Shown here: in pieces, positions 6,736-8,556 of the stretch
How the letters are laid out: each line of letters opens with the position of its first letter
Numbering within the stretch: position 1 is the first letter of the stretch
Origin: JBHIFB01 sp046760905
GTDB taxonomy: Bacteria; Gemmatimonadota; CAZMKB01
Direction: 5' to 3'
Assembly (NCBI GenBank): GCA_046760905.1
Contig: JBHIFB010000135.1
Span: forward strand, 1-8,556
DNA: 8,556 nt
Position numbers and translations under genes: made by a program
Notes under the pieces: generated by a model
The model's input: only the letters and a program-made list of their open reading frames with translations
Told to the model about the DNA's origin: nothing
Databases searched by the model: none

Positions 6736-6938
6736 CCGATTTGAAGGATGTTCACTTTTGATTCTTAGGCAAAACCGGATACTTATGAGGAACTTCTTTG
6801 GAGTAGGTATGCAGTAAGAGGTTTCAAAGCAGTTCAGGTTGAATTAGTAAGAGCCTGTGAAGTTAAAGCTCAAAAAAAGCCGCCCTGAGAAGGGATAAGA
6901 GCTTTGTCGATATGAGGCCCATAGGGAAGGCGTCTACA
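6736..6938. other. Intergenic region downstream of the broken sorting-domain gene
   Basis: No protein-like frame is seen on either strand. It holds the nested inverted repeat at 6865-6905 (separate entry) and otherwise AT-rich, unremarkable sequence upstream of the promoter at 6707-6735. Confidence 0.5.
6865..6905 (-). terminator. Nested inverted repeat, possible degenerate terminator
   Basis: Outer arms AAAGCTC (6865-6871) and GAGCTTT (6899-6905) enclose an inner CCCT-GAGA-AGGG hairpin (6883-6894). Read on the minus strand, AGGG is followed by CGGC and then seven Ts (rc of 6872-6878), as in a Rho-independent terminator whose left arm has drifted. It lies about 35 bases past the stop of the broken gene at 6939, the right place for its terminator. 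The inner stem is only 4 bp, so efficiency would be poor. Confidence 0.35.
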
Positions 6939-7920
6939 CTACTTGATGAGTGTCACCTTTCGGGTTGCCTTGAAGGTCCCCGCCCGGGCTTTGATCAGGT
7001 AGATTCCTGAAGGAAGGGGGATGCCTGTCTCATCCCTTCCATCCCAGTCGACCCGGTGTATACCGGCTGTCATGGGGCGATCGATAATTGTTCGCACTTG
7101 CTGACCACGGATCGTGAATACTTCGAGGGTGACCGGGATCGAGGCAGGCTGCGATGACTCACCAGGTCCTTTTCAGCCCTGCAAAGTTGCGGCCCACGCT
7201 GGCAGTGACAAGCTCATACTCGTACCGGAACTGAAGGGATTGGGGTAGGCCACAGAAAGTGCAAAGACTTCCGGTAGAGGAGGTGATGTTGGGCCCTTAT
7301 CAATGCCAACCGAGACGTTGAATGCCACTTCGGCTCGGTTGTTGTTCTCGTTCTCCTCTGGTCTCGAGGTACCGAGCGGAGACGGTGGTCTCCGGGTCTT
7401 CTGGAAGAGTGAGGGGGAGAGCTGGAAGCGTGAGAGGTATGATCGTCATGCGGGGCATCACAGGTTCAGGTCCCTCGGCCAAGTACCGGTGGCGCACGAC
7501 ATGTTCCTCCCCGTGGTCTGAAAGGTGACCTTCATAGAGAAATGGTGCATGGTCAAAAACCCGCAGCAGGAGCCGACTCCACTCCTCGGCGCCGTCTACT
7601 CCGTGGACCTCGATAACGATGCAGCGCTGCCCATCTATTGTTTCCTCCCCTTTTACCTCGAATCGCCAGAAGACCGGTTCTGACCAGAAGGGGTCGGCTG
7701 CCTCGGCGTGGTAATAAATGCTTTTGACTGTCCAGGCCTCGCCTGCGCGCCACTGAGGAGAAATCGTGTCAGCCTGTCCTACTATCATGAAGATGAGTAG
7801 AAGCCCGATGGCCAGCGAGAGAATCCCCCATGCAGAACCTTTCACATTACCAACGAACAGCAGGGTATATGCACGACCTCTACTCTTTAGGATCCCTCTC
7901 TGAGCATTCTCTGACATCAT
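6939..7920 (-). pseudogene. Exported protein with C-terminal FlgD/type-IX-like sorting domain, frameshifted
   Basis: The N-terminal frame (stop at 7300) gives a long positive N-region, a hydrophobic core at about 31-48 (WGILSLAIGLLLIFMIVG), and a mature part beginning near ISPQWRAGEAW with beta-type segments (FWRFEVKGEE, CIVIEVHG, SRLLLRVFDHAPFLYEG). After about 190 residues protein-like sequence continues in another frame from the AAC-repeat at about 7330-7360: ENNNRAEVAFNVSVGIDKG, then AYPNPFSSGTSMSLSLPA, a TGA at 7173-7175, and in the same frame VTLEVFTIRGQQVRTI, HRVDWDGRDETG, PLPSGIYLIKA and a stop at 6939-6941. The last part is a textbook 'YPNPF ... GR.VRT ... WDG.D..G ... SG.Y' C-terminal domain that targets proteins for outer-membrane export or attachment. 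One frameshift plus one nonsense codon therefore separate body and sorting domain; sequencing error cannot be excluded for either. GGAG near ATG 7917 suggests that start over ATG 7920. The N-terminal body is not recognised. The region is visibly GC-richer than the trkH side. Confidence 0.8.
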
Positions 7921-8045
7921 CTTTCTCCACTCATTTCCGACTTTCCCGGGAGGCCTTCACACGGTGAACCTCCACTGTCTTCTCGGGGTGTGTTGACTTT
8001 CGGATGGCCCTTTGATCGATTTTAGCACTCGGTTGCTTCGTGAGC
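7921..8045. other. Spacer between the small peptide gene and the broken exported-protein gene
   Basis: No promoter with both boxes is visible on the minus strand, so the downstream gene may be co-transcribed from the promoter at 8342-8370. A small TTCAC/GTGAA hairpin lies at 7956-7968. There is no T-tract terminator. Confidence 0.4.
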
Positions 8046-8234
8046 TTATGAGGGGTTGGACATCTCGGAGAGTCCCTGGATGGCCTTCTTGAGGTCGGGC
8101 TCCCCTAAGGCACGAACGCGGTGCGATGCCTTCCTGAGGGAAGGATGTGCCATCCGGGAGACATCGTCATGAGCCTGTAGTACGAGGAAAGCTGAAAAAA
8201 GCGTCAGCAGGATCAACCAGATCAGAGTCCGCAT
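8046..8234 (-). CDS. Small exported peptide (62 aa), unknown function
   Basis: The protein has a typical Sec signal peptide (MRT, core LIWLILLTLFSAFLVL, probable cleavage around LQAHD at 19-23), leaving a mature peptide of about 40 residues that is basic and helical (PSLRKASHRVRALGEPDLKKA). AGGA 8 bases before ATG 8234 supports the start. A near-consensus promoter lies about 110 bases upstream, which argues that this short frame is a real gene. It is followed on the same strand, 125 bp away, by the broken sorting-domain gene. I do not recognise a family. It could be a secreted peptide, a leader, or the intact N-terminus of a once longer protein, although no continuation is obvious past its TAA. 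Confidence 0.6.
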   Translation of the reverse strand: MRTLIWLILLTLFSAFLVLQAHDDVSRMAHPSLRKASHRVRALGEPDLKKAIQGLSEMSNPS

Positions 8235-8335
8235 ACGTTACTTCCTGCTTCGGCAGTTTCACCACCCGAGAGCGAAATCCTCTTACTGCCTCTTTGGCCC
8301 GCATTAACGAAAAAACTTCACAAGTTCCACTATTT
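8235..8335 (-). promoter_or_regulatory. Structured 5' leader of the small exported peptide gene
   Basis: The predicted leader of about 100 nt has three inverted repeats. The first, near its 5' end, is AACTT-gtg-AAGTT followed by a run of Ts (rc of 8310-8326). The second is a longer arm pair, GGCAGT (rc of 8285-8290) with ACTGCC (rc of 8252-8257). The third is CTGC-cgaa-GCAG (rc of 8245-8256), whose right arm overlaps the Shine-Dalgarno region GCAGGAAG. The ACTGCC segment can pair either with the upstream GGCAGT or with the GCAG next to the ribosome site, so two exclusive folds are possible. It matches no riboswitch class that I recognise. Confidence 0.35.
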
Positions 8336-8341
8336 TCCGGT

Positions 8342-8370
8342 ATTCTATCACTGCTTGCATGTCTTGTCAA
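8342..8370 (-). promoter_or_regulatory. Near-consensus sigma-70 promoter of the small exported peptide gene
   Basis: Perfect -35 TTGACA (rc of 8365-8370), a 17-bp spacer and -10 TAGAAT (rc of 8342-8347, 5 of 6 consensus bases). Just upstream the DNA is AT-rich (AAAAATTTT around 8375-8383), as in UP elements. Transcription would begin near 8335. Confidence 0.75.
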
Positions 8371-8395
8371 TCATAAAAATTTTAGGACTTTTCCC

Positions 8396-8412
8396 AGAAA
8401 TTTGAAATTTCT
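8396..8412. repeat. 17-bp perfect palindrome upstream of a promoter, candidate operator
   Basis: AGAAATTT and AAATTTCT are exact inverted arms around one central G. The site lies about 25 bp upstream of the -35 box of the promoter at 8342-8370, a typical place for an activator dimer, but AT-rich palindromes can also arise by chance. Confidence 0.4.
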
Positions 8413-8442
8413 TTCTGTAACTGTTCAAATGGATGGAAGTTA

Positions 8443-8464
8443 GAGTTCAGTTTAACTGGAACTC
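8443..8464. repeat. Hairpin-forming inverted repeat
   Basis: GAGTTCAGT (8443-8451) pairs with ACTGGAACTC (8455-8464) as a 9-bp stem with one bulged G and a 3-base TTA loop. It overlaps the stop codon of the minus-strand frame that enters from the right edge. No T tract follows on either strand, so an intrinsic terminator is not well supported. Confidence 0.35.
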
Positions 8465-8556
8465 AGAACTGCACGCGGCTTTCCCCTTCCTGCTCGACCA
8501 AGATGGGTACCCAAATGCTCTCACGACTCGCTCAAGGGCTCTAAGTGCTGCGTTTC
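8447..8556 (-). CDS. Possible C-terminal end of a gene entering from the right edge
   Basis: A minus-strand frame open from the window edge encodes about 35 residues (ALRALERVVRAFGYPSW and a short polar tail) before TGA at 8447-8449. Its first half looks helical and protein-like; the tail does not. A competing plus-strand frame from ATG 8434 to the edge is also open. I recognise no family in either, so this is only a possibility. Confidence 0.2.
   Translation of the reverse strand, partial: NAALRALERVVRAFGYPSWSSRKGKAACSSEFQLN

Noticed and set aside
7140..7300. TGA 7173-7175 read through as selenocysteine or another residue
   Set aside because: No SECIS-like hairpin is seen after the TGA, the domain family has no cysteine or selenocysteine there, TGA is used as a normal stop by other genes in the window, and the same gene also has a frameshift.
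8235..8300. Cobalamin riboswitch suggested by GGTGAAA near ACTGCC
   Set aside because: The rest of the cobalamin core is absent and the leader is too short. Only the short GGTGAAA word matches.
8300..8330. ECF-type -35 GGAACTT (rc of 8322-8328) followed by CGTTA
   Set aside because: The gap between the two elements is 14 bases counted from GGAAC, shorter than the spacing of well-described ECF promoters, and the site lies downstream of a near-consensus sigma-70 promoter.
8434..8556. Plus-strand frame from ATG 8434 to the right edge
   Set aside because: It has no ribosome site and no recognisable motif, and it competes with an open minus-strand frame over the same bases.
1..8556. CRISPR array, insertion sequence, integrase or phage genes
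   Set aside because: No regularly spaced direct repeats, no transposase or integrase motifs and no terminal inverted repeats with target duplications were seen.

Overview
The window looks like a chromosomal segment of a Gram-negative bacterium, probably from the Fibrobacteres-Chlorobi-Bacteroidetes (FCB) superphylum or a related uncultured lineage. Three things point that way: the remains of a 'YPNPF' FlgD/type-IX-secretion-like C-terminal sorting domain at about 6939-7240 (minus strand), a DUF4252-like exported protein encoded behind an ECF sigma / anti-sigma pair, and several Sec-exported proteins of unknown function. The taxonomic guess is inference. No rRNA, tRNA, CRISPR array, transposase, integrase or phage gene is visible.

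Layout. (1) 21-791 (-) is an intact PAP2-type membrane phosphatase. Divergent from it at 974-1557 (+) lies a decayed second PAP2 gene with two frame changes and an internal deletion that removes two of the three catalytic motifs. (2) 1718-3918 (+) is a two-gene operon: a membrane sensor-like protein (TM, extracytoplasmic helical domain, TM, HAMP) that stops right after HAMP with no kinase or methyl-accepting output domain, joined by an ATGA overlap to a full-length TrkH potassium transporter. (3) Convergent to it, 5580-3922 (-) is a compact ECF sigma / zinc-binding anti-sigma / DUF4252-like operon behind a near-consensus promoter. (4) 5876-6622 (-) encodes an exported, probably beta-sandwich (concanavalin-like) protein with its own strong promoter. 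(5) 6939-7920 (-) is an exported protein gene with a C-terminal sorting domain, broken by a frameshift and an in-frame TGA. (6) 8046-8234 (-) is a 62-residue exported peptide with a near-consensus promoter, a structured leader and a 17-bp palindrome upstream.

How the parts may work together. The sigma / anti-sigma pair is a classic envelope-signal module, with the DUF4252-like protein as its exported accessory partner. The HAMP protein and TrkH are translationally coupled, so they are probably made in a fixed ratio; direct control of K+ uptake by the sensor is a hypothesis. No TrkA (the usual cytoplasmic TrkH partner) is encoded in this window. Three minus-strand promoters share TTGACA, a 17-bp spacer and a TAnnAT box, so this side looks served by the housekeeping sigma factor. 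The best candidate for something undescribed is the output-less HAMP protein coupled to TrkH. Gene decay is a second theme: two clear pseudogenes, and possibly a sensor that lost its kinase.
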